A program made the position numbers and the translations under genes. From Mycolicibacterium aurum (GTDB lineage: Bacteria > Actinomycetota > Actinomycetes > Mycobacteriales > Mycobacteriaceae): a stretch of 64,000 nucleotides of DNA. Positions 44,325-53,960 of the stretch are shown here, in pieces; the stretch's first letter is position 1; the number at the start of each line of letters is the position of its first letter. Under the pieces are notes generated by a model. It worked only from the letters and a program-made list of their open reading frames with translations. It ran no database searches and was not told the origin of the DNA. The DNA lies in contig LT549889.1 of NCBI GenBank assembly GCA_900078775.1, positions 2,914,001 through 2,978,000 on the forward strand, in the 5' to 3' direction.

Positions 44325-45524
44325 TCACGCCAGTCCTTTCAGCATCAGGTTCCAATACATGAACGGCAGTCCGTATTTCTTGAGGTACCAGTAGCCGCGG
44401 TGCGGCTTGGTCGGGTCCAGCAGCGGGAACGACGGCGTCAGGTTCAGGTCGTAGTCGAATTCGGCCAGCAGCATCGAGTGTGAGGACGTCACGATCGGAC
44501 ACGATCCGTAGCCGTTGTAGGAGGCGGTCAGCGGCCGGCCGTTCAGCAGCGAGTCGATGTTCTCGACCACCACCGGGGCTTGTTTGCGGATCGCGGCTCC
44601 GGTCTTGGAGTTCGGCGATGATCCGGCATCGCCGAGGCTGAAGACGTTGGGATAGCGCACATGTTGCATGGTGTGCTTGTCGATCTCGACATAGCCACCT
44701 GCGTCGCCGGTCGACAAGGGACTGGACTTGATCCAGTCCGGTGCCGACTGCTGCGGCACGACGTGCAGCACGTCGTAGGGCAGCGTGAGATCGCTGCCGC
44801 CGTCACCGACACTCTTGACCGCGACCTTCCGCGCCCCGGCGTCAACCGATGTCACCTCCGAACTGCTGTGCAGGTGGATTCCGTAGTCGGCGATGACCTT
44901 GTCCAGGCTGTCGGCGATGGCCGGAATGCCGAAGGGCCGCGGCCCGGGCATGACCAGATGCACGTCGATGTCGGAGAGCACGCCCTGAGACCGCCAGTAG
45001 TCGGAGGCCAGGTAGGCGATCTTCTGCGGCGCCCCGGCACATTTGATCGGGCCCGACGGCATCGCGAACACCGCTGTGCCCGAACGCAGATCGCGGATGA
45101 ACTCCCAGGTGCGCGGTGCCAGGTCGAATCGGTAGTTCGACGACACCCCGTCCTTGCCGAGCGTCTCCTCGACACCCTCGGTGTGATCCCAGTCCAGTTG
45201 GATGCCGGGGCAGACCACGAGCACGTCGTACTCGTAGACCGCACCGTCGGCGCAGACGACCGTGTTGGCGTCCGGGTCGATTGTGGCCGCGGCGTTGCGG
45301 ATCCAGGTGGCACCGGTGGGCATCACCGAGGCCTCGGGGCGGGCGGTGGTCGCCGCCTCGGCCTGCCCGCCCCCGACGAGTGTCCACAGCGGTTGGTAGT
45401 AGTGCACATCCGACGGTTCGATGACCGCGACATCGGAGTGGCCCTTGCGCAGCAGCCGGGCCGCCACCGAGATACCGGCGGTACCTCCCCCGACCACGAC
45501 GATCTGATGTTTGTCGGTGATCAT
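44325..45524 (-). CDS. Sulfide:quinone oxidoreductase-like FAD protein
   Basis: A 399-aa flavoprotein of the SQR family. N-terminal FAD motif IVVVGGGTAGISVAARLL (about 8-25), the second FAD segment in VFSLGDAGSSPNSKTGAAIR (about 296-315). The Cys in GPIKCAGAPQKI (about 161) is in the position of the SQR redox cysteine; a second Cys (CPGIQLDW) and a third (GSCPIV) are present. It would oxidise sulfide to (per)sulfane sulfur with quinone. Co-operonic with the persulfide dioxygenase upstream and thioredoxin downstream. Confidence 0.88.
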   Translation of the reverse strand: MITDKHQIVVVGGGTAGISVAARLLRKGHSDVAVIEPSDVHYYQPLWTLVGGGQAEAATTARPEASVMPTGATWIRNAAATIDPDANTVVCADGAVYEYDVLVVCPGIQLDWDHTEGVEETLGKDGVSSNYRFDLAPRTWEFIRDLRSGTAVFAMPSGPIKCAGAPQKIAYLASDYWRSQGVLSDIDVHLVMPGPRPFGIPAIADSLDKVIADYGIHLHSSSEVTSVDAGARKVAVKSVGDGGSDLTLPYDVLHVVPQQSAPDWIKSSPLSTGDAGGYVEIDKHTMQHVRYPNVFSLGDAGSSPNSKTGAAIRKQAPVVVENIDSLLNGRPLTASYNGYGSCPIVTSSHSMLLAEFDYDLNLTPSFPLLDPTKPHRGYWYLKKYGLPFMYWNLMLKGLA

Positions 45525-45539
45525 GATCTCTCCTGTCGC

Positions 45540-46919
45540 TCAGGCGTTCTGCCGGGCTTCGTCCCAGGCGCCGTAGCCGCCCAGGATGTCGCTGACATCG
45601 GTGAAACCGTTGGCCCGCAACAGGCTTGCCGCCACCGAGGACCGGTATCCACCCGCGCAGTACACGACGGTCGGGCGGGCCGGATCGAGTTCGCCCATGC
45701 GGGCGGGCAGCTGGCCCACCGGGATGGTGACCGCGTCCGGGATGGTCCCGGCGGCGACCTCACCAGGGTTGCGGACGTCGACGACCTGCAGGTCGGCCAG
45801 TTCCGCGGCGCGCTGATCGAATGCCTTGGCCGTCAGCCGCGACGCCATCTGCACATCGCCGGGGTGGGTGAGCATCACCTCCAGCGGGCGGTCCAGATAG
45901 CCGATCACCCGGTCGAAACCGATCCGGGCGAGCCGGGTTTTGGCTTCCAGTTCGTGGCCGGGATCGGTGAACAGCACGATGTCGGCGTCGGTGGGCACGA
46001 CGGAGCCGGCGAACTCGGCGTAGCGGCCCTCCAGACCGATGTTGATCGCGCCGCGCAGATGCCCCAGCGCGAACTCCTCGGGGCTGCGCCCGTCGACCAG
46101 GATCGCGCCGGCGGCCATCGCGTCGCGCACCTGCTGGTAGGTCATCGCCTCGGGCATCTTGGTCTCGTCGAGCAGTTCGCGGTCCTTGCGGTTGAGGACC
46201 GCGTCATAGACGAAGTAACTCGGCGCCGGCGGCTGGCCCTCGGTGACCAGCGCCATGAAGGTGGCCTTGTCCGGCGCGCGCAGCGCGTAATTGGTCTCCT
46301 TCTGCTCACCCATCGTCGACCACAGCTCGGTCGACAGGTTCTTCCCGCACGCCGAACCCGCACCGTGCGCGGGATACACCCGTGTGGCATCGGGCAGCGT
46401 CATCAGCTTGTTGTGCAACGAGTCGTAGAGCTTGTCGGCTAGCTCCTCGCGGGTGAACCCGATCGAGGCCAGCAGGTCCGGGCGCCCGACGTCGCCGATG
46501 AACAGTGCGTCACCGGTCAGCACCCCGTAGGGCACCTCGTCCTCGGCGTGCTCGTAGATCACGATGCTCATCGACTCCGGCGTGTGTCCTGGGGTGTGCC
46601 GGAACTCCAGCGTCACCTCACCCAGTGAGTACCGCTGCCCGTCGGCCACGCCCATCGAGTCGAACTCGGTCTCGGCGACCGAGGAGTACACGATCTTGGC
46701 TCCGGTCGCCTTGGCCAGCTCCAGATGCCCGGACAGGAAGTCGGCGTGAAAGTGCGTCTCGATGACCAGCTCGATGGTCCACCCGTTCTCCTCGGCATCG
46801 CGCAGGTACTCGGCCACATCGCGCTGCGGGTCGACAACGACTGCGCGCCCGGTGGTTTCGTCGGCAATCAGGTACGACGCGTGCGACAGGCAGTCCAGGT
46901 AGTACTGGATGAACTTCAT
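45540..46919 (-). CDS. Persulfide dioxygenase-type MBL hydrolase fused to two rhodanese domains
   Basis: A 459-aa protein. Residues 1-240 are a metallo-beta-lactamase fold of the ETHE1/persulfide dioxygenase type with THFHADFLSGH (His56, His58, Asp60), TPGHTPES, TGDALFIGDVGR and YPAHGAGS. Two rhodanese domains follow: the first (about 260-350) has no Cys in its loop (VLFTDPGHELE) and is catalytically silent; the second (about 365-459) has the active Cys421 in VVYCAGGYRSS. It would oxidise glutathione- or mycothiol-type persulfide to sulfite and shuttle sulfane sulfur. First gene of the minus-strand operon next to the four CstR-type operators. Confidence 0.92.
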   Translation of the reverse strand: MKFIQYYLDCLSHASYLIADETTGRAVVVDPQRDVAEYLRDAEENGWTIELVIETHFHADFLSGHLELAKATGAKIVYSSVAETEFDSMGVADGQRYSLGEVTLEFRHTPGHTPESMSIVIYEHAEDEVPYGVLTGDALFIGDVGRPDLLASIGFTREELADKLYDSLHNKLMTLPDATRVYPAHGAGSACGKNLSTELWSTMGEQKETNYALRAPDKATFMALVTEGQPPAPSYFVYDAVLNRKDRELLDETKMPEAMTYQQVRDAMAAGAILVDGRSPEEFALGHLRGAINIGLEGRYAEFAGSVVPTDADIVLFTDPGHELEAKTRLARIGFDRVIGYLDRPLEVMLTHPGDVQMASRLTAKAFDQRAAELADLQVVDVRNPGEVAAGTIPDAVTIPVGQLPARMGELDPARPTVVYCAGGYRSSVAASLLRANGFTDVSDILGGYGAWDEARQNA

Positions 46920-46974
46920 TTCGGAGGTCCTTTCATTCGGTGCCGGGTCAGGCCTTCTGACGACTACTGTGCCG

Positions 46975-47081
46975 ATACCCCTACGGGTATGTCAAGTACC
47001 CTAGGGGGTATGAAAATTCCGTCTTGCGCGTACCCCCCGGGGTATGCCTATCATGAAAAGGAAATATACCCCCGGCGGTAT
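46975..47081. promoter_or_regulatory. Cluster of four CstR/CsoR-type operator palindromes
   Basis: Four 16-bp sites fit RTACCC-N6-GGTAT: 46975-46990 ATACCCCTACGGGTAT, 46996-47011 GTACCCTAGGGGGTAT, 47030-47045 GTACCCCCCGGGGTAT and 47066-47081 ATACCCCCGGCGGTAT. This is the G/C-tract operator form known for CsoR-family repressors. They lie between the divergent persulfide dioxygenase and rhodanese operons, with the repressor gene itself at 48629. Binding here could switch off both operons in the absence of reactive sulfur. Confidence 0.85.
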
Positions 47082-47132
47082 GGGCGCCCTAGAGGCTTTC
47101 GTCACCCGCCACGTCTTCGAAAGGACTATGAG

Positions 47133-47711
47133 ATGACCTCTCCCGCCACCATCGACTCCCACGACCTCAACCAGCTGCTCGGGTCGCCCACCCCGCCCCG
47201 GGTGCTCGACGTGCGCACCCCCGGCGAGTTCGAGACCGCCCACATCGCCGGCGCCTACAACGTGCCGCTGGACCTGCTCAAGGAGCACCGCGACGAGATC
47301 ATCGCCCACCTCGACCAGGACGTGGTGCTGGTCTGTCGGTCCGGCCAGCGTGCCGCCCAGGCCGAGGAGACCCTGCGTCACGCCGGCCTGTCCAACGTGC
47401 ACATCCTCGACGGCGGCATCACCGCCTGGCAGGCCAAGGGATTCGCGGTCAACCGCGGCGCCGCGCGGTGGGACCTGGAACGCCAGGTCCGTCTGGTGGC
47501 CGGCTCGATCGTGCTGTCCAGCATTCTGGGCAGCATCGCCGCCCCGAAGCTGAAATGGGTGGCCGCCGGCATCGGCGGCGGGCTGACCTTCGCCGCGCTG
47601 TCCAACACCTGCGCGATGGGCATGTTGCTGGCCAAACTGCCCTACAACCGTGGCGCCTCCTGCGACGCCCAGAGCGTCGTGGCCCAGCTGGTGGAGGGCA
47701 GCGCGTCATGA
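47133..47711 (+). CDS. Rhodanese with DUF2892 membrane segment
   Basis: A 192-aa sulfurtransferase. Residues about 8-110 form a rhodanese domain with the active-site loop VLVCRSGQRAAQAEE (Cys68). After residue 120 comes a DUF2892-like hydrophobic hairpin (VRLVAGSIVLSSILGSIA ... WVAAGIGGGLTFAALS) that anchors it to the membrane, with further Cys residues (NTCAMGM). AAAGGA precedes ATG 47133. It is the first gene of the plus-strand operon and overlaps the exporter gene by 4 bp. Confidence 0.9.
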   Translation: MTSPATIDSHDLNQLLGSPTPPRVLDVRTPGEFETAHIAGAYNVPLDLLKEHRDEIIAHLDQDVVLVCRSGQRAAQAEETLRHAGLSNVHILDGGITAWQAKGFAVNRGAARWDLERQVRLVAGSIVLSSILGSIAAPKLKWVAAGIGGGLTFAALSNTCAMGMLLAKLPYNRGASCDAQSVVAQLVEGSAS

Positions 47712-48583
47712 CCGCGCTGGCCATCGGCCTGGCGGTCTTCGTCGGCATCGCGCTCGGGCTGCTCGGCGGCGGAGGGTCGATCCTGACCGTCCCGCTGCTG
47801 GCCTATGTCGCCGGCATGGACGCCAAGGCCGCCATCGCCACCTCGCTGCTGGTCGTCGGCGTCACCAGCGCCATCGGCGCCGTGTCCCACGCCCGGGCCG
47901 GACGCGTGCAGTGGCGCACCGGCCTGATCTTCGGCGCCGCCGGCATGGCCGGCGCCTACGCCGGCGGGCTGCTGGCCCGGTTCATCCCGGGAACCGTGCT
48001 GCTGATCGGGTTCGCGCTGATGATGATCGCCACGGCGGTCGCCATGCTGCGTGGCCGCAAAAACGTGGCGCCCACCGAGGGCACCGCTCGCCTGCCCGTC
48101 CCCAAGATCATCGCCGAGGGGCTGGTGGTCGGGCTGGTCACCGGGCTGGTCGGCGCCGGCGGCGGCTTCCTCGTCGTCCCGGCCCTTGCCCTGCTCGGCG
48201 GCCTACCCATGCCCATCGCCGTCGGTACCTCACTGATCGTCATCGCGATGAAATCCTTCGCCGGCCTGGCCGGATACCTCACCAGCGTCACAATCAACTG
48301 GCCCCTGGCGCTGGCCGTCACCGCCGCAGCCGTGGCAGGCGCACTGATCGGCGCCCGGCTCACGTCGAAGATCGACCCCGACTCGCTGCGCAAGGCCTTC
48401 GGCTGGTTCGTCCTCGCCATGTCCTCGGTCATCCTGGCCCAGGAAATCCACCCGGCAGTCGGGATCGCCGCAGCGGCGCTGACCGCGGTGGCCGGGCTGC
48501 TGACACTCGCCTGCACCCGGTATGCGCACTGCCCGCTGCGCCGGCACTCCGGCCACACCAGTGCCCCCGCCGGGACCTGTTGA
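47708..48583 (+). CDS. TauE/SafE-family sulfite/anion exporter
   Basis: A 291-aa membrane protein with seven to eight segments and the two internal repeats of the TauE/SafE family, each with the glycine-rich motif: IALGLLGGGGSILTVPLL (about 14-31) and VTGLVGAGGGFLVVPALALLG (about 145-165). In this setting it likely exports sulfite or thiosulfate produced by persulfide oxidation. C-terminal tail has a Cys/His-containing TRYAHCPLRRHSGH. Overlaps the rhodanese stop (ATGA). Confidence 0.9.
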   Translation: MTALAIGLAVFVGIALGLLGGGGSILTVPLLAYVAGMDAKAAIATSLLVVGVTSAIGAVSHARAGRVQWRTGLIFGAAGMAGAYAGGLLARFIPGTVLLIGFALMMIATAVAMLRGRKNVAPTEGTARLPVPKIIAEGLVVGLVTGLVGAGGGFLVVPALALLGGLPMPIAVGTSLIVIAMKSFAGLAGYLTSVTINWPLALAVTAAAVAGALIGARLTSKIDPDSLRKAFGWFVLAMSSVILAQEIHPAVGIAAAALTAVAGLLTLACTRYAHCPLRRHSGHTSAPAGTC

Positions 48584-48901
<318 letters not shown>

Positions 48902-48938
48902 CCCCGCCCGATACGGGCAACCCTGGAGGGCCTGAAGG

Positions 48939-49523
48939 ATGGACGCGACCGCATGGGATGAGTGCTACAGCAGCCTGGAGCACCCCTGGGGCTCGGCACC
49001 CCCCGGTGTACTGATGTCCCGGTACGCGACTATGCGTCCGGGGCGGGCCGTCGATCTCGCCTGTGGAGACGGCCGCAACGCCCGTTACCTGGCCGAATCC
49101 GGTTGGGAGGTCGAGGCGGTGGACTTCTCGTCGGTGGCGATCGAGCTGGCGAGAAATGCGAATGACGGCGACAACATCTCATACATGGTCGGGGACGTTC
49201 GCGAGTGGCAGCCCGACCGACCGGCGGATTTGGTGGTGATCAGTTTCCTGCACCTACCGATCGACGAGCTCGTCGCCGTCATCACCGCGGCGGGGACCTG
49301 GCTACGCCCCAGCGGTCATCTGCTCTATCTCGGCCACGCCGCGGAGAACTTCGTCTACGGCCTGGGAGGGCCCGCCGATCCCGCGATCCTGCCCGGCGTC
49401 GCCGATCTCGCGAGGGCAAGCCACGGCATGCAGGTTGTCGAAATCGCGCACCTGATCAGACCCCAGGGTGACGGTCAGGCCATCGACATATTTCTCCATA
49501 CCCGACCCTGGGATGCCCGGTAG
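48939..49523 (+). CDS. Class I SAM-dependent methyltransferase
   Basis: A 194-aa methyltransferase. Motif I is AVDLACGDGRNARYLAESG (about 37-55), motif II acidic VEAVDFSSVAIELARN, then VGDVREWQPDRPADLVVISF (motif III/IV). Related to TehB/thiol methyltransferase-like proteins. The position between the CstR-like repressor gene and peroxiredoxin in a sulfur operon suggests methylation of a thiol or of sulfide; the substrate is inferred, not seen. Confidence 0.82.
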   Translation: MDATAWDECYSSLEHPWGSAPPGVLMSRYATMRPGRAVDLACGDGRNARYLAESGWEVEAVDFSSVAIELARNANDGDNISYMVGDVREWQPDRPADLVVISFLHLPIDELVAVITAAGTWLRPSGHLLYLGHAAENFVYGLGGPADPAILPGVADLARASHGMQVVEIAHLIRPQGDGQAIDIFLHTRPWDAR

Positions 49524-49569
49524 GTCCCACAAGTAACCCGAAGCACCGAATGAGGAGAAGTGAATTACC

Positions 49570-50313
49570 ATGACAATCAACGAGATTTCCGCCTCCACCG
49601 CACCCGCCGCACCGGCGATGCCGCGCATCGGCGACCCAGCGCCTGCCTTCACCGCCGTGACCACCCAGGGTGACATCAACTTCCCCGCCGACTACGCCGG
49701 CCAGTGGGTCATCTTCTTTTCCCATCCCGCAGACTTCACGCCCGTCTGCACCAGCGAGTTCATCACCTTCGCATCGATGCAGCGGGAGTTCGAGGCCTAC
49801 AACACCGCACTGGTGGGCCTGTCGGTCGACGGCCTCTACAGCCACATCGCCTGGCTGCGGACCATCAAGGACAAGATCACCTTCCGCGATATGAGCGACG
49901 TCGAGGTCACCTTCCCGCTCATCGAGGACGTCTCGATGAAGATCGCCGAAATGTACGGAATGATCATGCCGGGCGAGGACTCCACCAAGGCGGTCCGGGC
50001 TGTTTTCGTCATCGACCCGTTGGGCATCATCCGCACGGTCATCTACTACCCGCTGAGCCTCGGGCGCAACTTCGACGAGCTGCTGCGCGTGGTGAAGGCG
50101 CTGCAAACGGCGGACCACTTCGATGTCGCCGCGCCTGCCGACTGGCGGCCGGGTGAACCGGTGATCGTGCCCACCGCCGGTTCCTGCGGCACCGCCAAGG
50201 ACCGCATGGACAACCAGGCCGAAGGCGTCACCTGCGAAGACTGGTTCTTCTGCACCAAGGAAATCCCCGCCGACGAGGTCGAGGCTGCCATCCGAGTGAA
50301 GGACATGGCGTGA
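49570..50313 (+). CDS. Peroxiredoxin, Prx6/1-Cys-like
   Basis: A 247-aa AhpC/TSA protein. The peroxidatic site is FFSHPADFTPVCTSEF with Cys60, and Pro/Thr/Arg neighbours are conserved. The protein is longer than 2-Cys AhpC and has a C-terminal dimerisation part with three extra cysteines (GSCGTAKDR, VTCEDWFFCTKE). Gene order after the methyltransferase and before a rhodanese indicates reduction of hydroperoxides or persulfides during sulfur stress. GAGGAG ahead of ATG 49570. Confidence 0.9.
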   Translation: MTINEISASTAPAAPAMPRIGDPAPAFTAVTTQGDINFPADYAGQWVIFFSHPADFTPVCTSEFITFASMQREFEAYNTALVGLSVDGLYSHIAWLRTIKDKITFRDMSDVEVTFPLIEDVSMKIAEMYGMIMPGEDSTKAVRAVFVIDPLGIIRTVIYYPLSLGRNFDELLRVVKALQTADHFDVAAPADWRPGEPVIVPTAGSCGTAKDRMDNQAEGVTCEDWFFCTKEIPADEVEAAIRVKDMA

Positions 50314-50639
50314 TGGACGTTCTGGAAATCGATCCGATCGGGGCGATGCGGCTCGTCGACGAGTCCGCCGCCATTCTGCTCGACGTCCGCGAGGACAACG
50401 AATGGGCCGCGGGCCACGCTCCCGGCGCGGTTCATGTGCGACTCGGTGACCTCGACCCGCATTCCTTCGACACCACGGTCGTCGCGGTCTGCCGTTCGGG
50501 CAACAGGTCCGGTTCGGCGGCAAGGAAACTCGCTGCCGCCGGGGTCTCCGTCTACAATCTCGCCGGCGGCATGAAGGCGTGGCGGGAGGCCGGGCAGCCG
50601 GTGATTCGGGACGACGGTACGGACGGCACCGTCCTCTGA
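50313..50639 (+). CDS. Single-domain rhodanese
   Basis: A 108-aa sulfurtransferase with a single rhodanese domain. The active Cys is in VVAVCRSGNRSGSAA (about residue 60), the CH2A-like ILLDVREDNEWAAGH lies upstream and NLAGGMKAWREAG at the end. The ATG at 50313 overlaps the peroxiredoxin TGA by one base (TGATG); GTG three bases earlier is also possible. It ends the six-gene sulfur operon. Confidence 0.9.
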   Translation: MDVLEIDPIGAMRLVDESAAILLDVREDNEWAAGHAPGAVHVRLGDLDPHSFDTTVVAVCRSGNRSGSAARKLAAAGVSVYNLAGGMKAWREAGQPVIRDDGTDGTVL

Positions 50640-50659
50640 TGGGGAAGCTCGGTCGGGGC

Positions 50660-51280
50660 TCAGCCGAAGACGTCGTCGACGAACGCCTCCGTGTCCTGCT
50701 TCCAGGCGACCACAAAGTTGCCGACATCGTCTCGACTGATGGCCAGGCTCGGACAGAACCAGCTTCCGCCGTCGTCGGTGAAGAAATGCGGTGAGCCCAC
50801 CACCCCTCGGGCGCGGCCCTCGTCCCAGTCGGCGGTCACCGCGGCGGTGGTGGCCGCCGCGTCGAGAGGTTCGAGGCCGAACCGGTCACCGAGCGTCGCG
50901 ACGGCCTCGGCCCGACCGATGTCGAGCCCCTCTTCGAACACCGCGTTGCGCAACGCGATGCCCACCGCCTCGACCACGGCCGGGTCACCGGTGCGATCCG
51001 CCGCGGCCGTCAGCGCGTAGGCGGCCATCGAGGTCTTGGGGAAGGCATCGACGGAGAAGCCGGCGAACAGATCGGGGCGGACGGACGCGCGAAGCGCGGA
51101 AACTTCCGAGCCGACGTGGTGCGCGTCGAGCGGCTCACCGTTGATCAGCTCGAGCGGCCAGGCTCGGATCCGCAGGCGAGGTCCGTCCAAACCGTCGTGG
51201 GCACGCCGGTCCACCAGGGTCCGAAGTCCGACATGGGTGAACGGACACAGGATGTCGGCGAAGACCTCGACGGTGCGCAT
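50660..51280 (-). CDS. DsbA/FrnE-like thioredoxin-fold protein
   Basis: A 206-aa protein of the DsbA/2-hydroxychromene-2-carboxylate isomerase superfamily. The N-terminal active site is DILCPFTHVGLR, a CxxT/H variant with only one Cys, so it is not a classical disulfide oxidase. The C-terminus holds GVVGSPHFFTDDGG, the cis-Pro region. The ATG at 51280 was taken; a GTG at 51298 that overlaps the stop of the AhpD-like gene is an alternative. Function in the sulfur context is not known. Confidence 0.78.
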   Translation of the reverse strand: MRTVEVFADILCPFTHVGLRTLVDRRAHDGLDGPRLRIRAWPLELINGEPLDAHHVGSEVSALRASVRPDLFAGFSVDAFPKTSMAAYALTAAADRTGDPAVVEAVGIALRNAVFEEGLDIGRAEAVATLGDRFGLEPLDAAATTAAVTADWDEGRARGVVGSPHFFTDDGGSWFCPSLAISRDDVGNFVVAWKQDTEAFVDDVFG

Positions 51281-51294
51281 GCCGCGATGCGCCG

Positions 51295-51663
51295 TCACGT
51301 GGACTTGCCGTCGCGCGCCTCCGCGAATTCGCAAAAGGCGTCGTAGGCGCGCGCACCGTAGATGGTGGCCGGACCGCCGTGCATCATGATGCCGACGCCG
51401 ATGGCCTCGGCGGCCTCCTGGGTGCTGGCACCCGCGCGGACCGCGCCGCGCGCGTGTGATGCGATACATCCGTCGCAGCCCTGGACCACGCCGATCACCA
51501 TCGCGATCAGTTCCTTGACCTTGGGCTCGAGCGCCCCGGCGCCCAGTGCGGCCTTGCTCAGTGCGCCGAACCCGTCGTAGACCTCGGGAATCATCTGCCG
51601 CAACGCCCGATGTTGCGGTCTGAGTTCGTTGAGTACTGCGGCGTGATGGTTCTGATCTGTCAT
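51295..51663 (-). CDS. AhpD-like carboxymuconolactone decarboxylase-family protein
   Basis: A 122-aa helical protein with the AhpD redox motif CxxC-x3-H seen as QGCDGCIASHARGAVRAG (Cys about 67 and 70). Proteins of this type are alkylhydroperoxidases or thiol reductases. ATG 51663 was chosen; the frame upstream has no sensible N-terminus. It is followed by the DsbA-like gene with a stop/start overlap, so the two form a unit convergent with the sulfur operon and may belong to the same redox response. Confidence 0.85.
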   Translation of the reverse strand: MTDQNHHAAVLNELRPQHRALRQMIPEVYDGFGALSKAALGAGALEPKVKELIAMVIGVVQGCDGCIASHARGAVRAGASTQEAAEAIGVGIMMHGGPATIYGARAYDAFCEFAEARDGKST

Positions 51664-51735
51664 GCGCCCAGGGTATTCGGCGCGGGCACCGGTCAGAAGA
51701 GACTTTTGGCCCTTGGCCTGGCCCTTGAAAGCTGA

Positions 51736-51767
51736 TGCGGGCGCCCCGTGATTCGAGGGCGCCCGCA
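51736..51767 (-). terminator. Terminator after the type III glutamine synthetase gene
   Basis: An 11-bp stem (TGCGGGCGCCC with GGGCGCCCGCA) around a 10-nt loop, placed about 20 bp after the glutamine synthetase stop on the minus strand. Confidence 0.75.
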
Positions 51768-51785
51768 CCGGCGAAAGGCATGCTC

Positions 51786-53960
51786 TCAGAGGATGTAGAG
51801 CATCTCCTGATACGTCGGCAACGGCCACAGATCATCGGCCACCACGCTCTCCAGCGTGTCCGCGGCGGCCCGGACCGCGTCCATCGCCGGCAGCAGCACA
51901 TCCTTGGCGTGCGTCGCCTCCTCGGTGGCGCCGTCGGCGTGGTGGGACAGCCCGCCCTTGAGCGCCGCCAAAGCCTCGGTCAACTCCTTGATGGGCGCCG
52001 AAACCATCTGCAGCAGGGTCAGATCCGGGTCGACGCCGGCCGCCTTGAGCGCCGAGACGTTCTGCGCCAGTTCGGTCTGGTAGCGCATCGCGGCGGGCAG
52101 GATCACGGTGGATCCGATCTCCAGCGCCAGCTTGGCCTCGACGCCGATGGTCAGCGCGTACTGCTCCATCCGCACCTCGTACCGGCTGTGCAGTTCACGC
52201 TCGCTGAACACGCCGTACTTCTCGAAGACCGCGATGGCCTCCGGTTTCACCAACTCCGGAATCGCATCCAGCGTCGTCTTGAGGTTGGGCAGACCGCGGG
52301 CCGCCGCCTCGGTCTGCCAGTTCTCCGAGTAGCCGTCCCCGTTGAACACCACCGCACCGTGCTCGGTGATGATGTCGGTCAGCAGGGTCTGCACCGCCGA
52401 ATCGAAGTCCACCCCGGACTCGAGGGCGTTCTCCAGCTCGGTGGCCATGTAGTCCAGCGAGTCGGCCATGATGGTGTTCAGGATGATCATCGGGACGTTG
52501 ATGGTCTGCCCCGAGCCCGGCGCGCGGAACTCGAACCGGTTACCGGTGAAGGCGAACGGGCTGGTGCGGTTGCGGTCGCCCGGATCGGTCGGCAGATGCG
52601 GCAGGGTGTCGACCCCGATCATCATGGTGCCCTTGCCCTTCGAGGACGTGGCAGCACCCTTGGCGATCTGCTCGAACACGTCGGCGAGCTGATCGCCGAG
52701 GAAGATCGAGATGATCGCCGGCGGGGCCTCGTTGGCGCCGAGCCGGTGATCGTTGGTGGCCGAGGCGACCGAGACCCGCAGCAGCCCACCGAACTTGTGC
52801 ACCGCGCGGATGACCGCCGCGCAGAACACCAGGAACTGCGCGTTCTCGTGCGGGGTGTCGCCGGGCACCAGCAGGCTGCCGAACTGGGCGTTGCCCATCG
52901 AGAAGTTGACGTGCTTACCGGAGCCGTTGACCCCGGCGAACGGCTTCTCGTGGAACAGGCACTCCATGCCGTGCTTCTTGGCGACGGTGCGGAACACCGT
53001 CATCAGCAGCTGCTGGTGGTCGGCGGCGATGTTGGCCCGCTCGAACATCGGCGCGATCTCGAACTGGCCGGGCGCGACCTCGTTGTGCCGGGTCTTGGCC
53101 GGGATGCCGAGCTTGAACAGCTCCCGCTCGGTGTCCATCATGAAGCCGAGCACCCGCTCCGGCACCGAGCCGAAGTAGTGGTCGTCGAACTCCTGCCCCT
53201 TGGGCGGCTTGGCGCCGAACAGGGTGCGGCCGGCGTTGACCAGGTCGGGCCGGGCCAGGAAGAAGTGCCGGTCGATCAGGAAGTACTCCTGTTCGGGACC
53301 GCAGAAGGACACGATGTTGTCGAAATCCTTGTGCCCGAACAGCTTCAGGATGCGCTCGGCCTGAGCACCCATGGCCTGCTGGCTGCGCAGCAGCGGGGTC
53401 TTGAAGTCCAGCGCCTCCCCCGTCATCGACACGAAGACGGTCGGGATGCACAGCGTGTTGCCGTTGGGGTTCTCCAGGATGTACGCCGGGCTGGTCACGT
53501 CCCAGCCGGTGTAGCCGCGCGCCTCGAAGGTGCTGCGCAGGCCGCCGGAGGGAAAACTGGACGCATCGGGCTCGCCCTGGATCAGGGTCTTGCCGGCGAA
53601 CTCGGCCAGGGTCTGCCCGTCGGAGACCGGCTCCAGGAAGCTGTCGTGTTTCTCGGCGGTCAGACCGGTCATCGGATAGAAGACGTGCGCGTAGTGCGTG
53701 GCGCCCTTGGACAACGCCCAGTCCTTCATCGCCGAGGCGACCGAGTCGGCGACGGCCGGGTCGAGCGCGGCACCCTTCTCGATGGTCGCGACGACCGACT
53801 TGTACACCGACTTCGGCAGCCGCAGTTGCATCTCGGCCTTGGTGAAGACGTTGCTGCCGAAGATCTCTCCGGGCGCTTCGGTGGGGTCGAAGCAAATGGC
53901 CGGTGGCACGTAGGCCTCGACGTTGTTGATGGCCTGCAGGCGCACCGCATTTCCGCTCAA
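51786..53960 (-). CDS. glnN: Glutamine synthetase type III
   Basis: A 724-aa ATP-dependent ligase making glutamine from glutamate and ammonia, of the large GSIII class. The catalytic domain shows [12 protein letters not shown] (Glu ligands), [26 protein letters not shown] and [22 protein letters not shown] is typically about 720 aa, so it is full length. The TTG start at 53960 is chosen because AAGGA is 7 bp upstream and the frame gives a normal N-terminus. Together with amt at 12.5 kb it indicates ammonium handling. Mycobacteria also use GSI; this is an extra enzyme. Confidence 0.92.
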   Translation of the reverse strand: MSGNAVRLQAINNVEAYVPPAICFDPTEAPGEIFGSNVFTKAEMQLRLPKSVYKSVVATIEKGAALDPAVADSVASAMKDWALSKGATHYAHVFYPMTGLTAEKHDSFLEPVSDGQTLAEFAGKTLIQGEPDASSFPSGGLRSTFEARGYTGWDVTSPAYILENPNGNTLCIPTVFVSMTGEALDFKTPLLRSQQAMGAQAERILKLFGHKDFDNIVSFCGPEQEYFLIDRHFFLARPDLVNAGRTLFGAKPPKGQEFDDHYFGSVPERVLGFMMDTERELFKLGIPAKTRHNEVAPGQFEIAPMFERANIAADHQQLLMTVFRTVAKKHGMECLFHEKPFAGVNGSGKHVNFSMGNAQFGSLLVPGDTPHENAQFLVFCAAVIRAVHKFGGLLRVSVASATNDHRLGANEAPPAIISIFLGDQLADVFEQIAKGAATSSKGKGTMMIGVDTLPHLPTDPGDRNRTSPFAFTGNRFEFRAPGSGQTINVPMIILNTIMADSLDYMATELENALESGVDFDSAVQTLLTDIITEHGAVVFNGDGYSENWQTEAAARGLPNLKTTLDAIPELVKPEAIAVFEKYGVFSERELHSRYEVRMEQYALTIGVEAKLALEIGSTVILPAAMRYQTELAQNVSALKAAGVDPDLTLLQMVSAPIKELTEALAALKGGLSHHADGATEEATHAKDVLLPAMDAVRAAADTLESVVADDLWPLPTYQEMLYIL

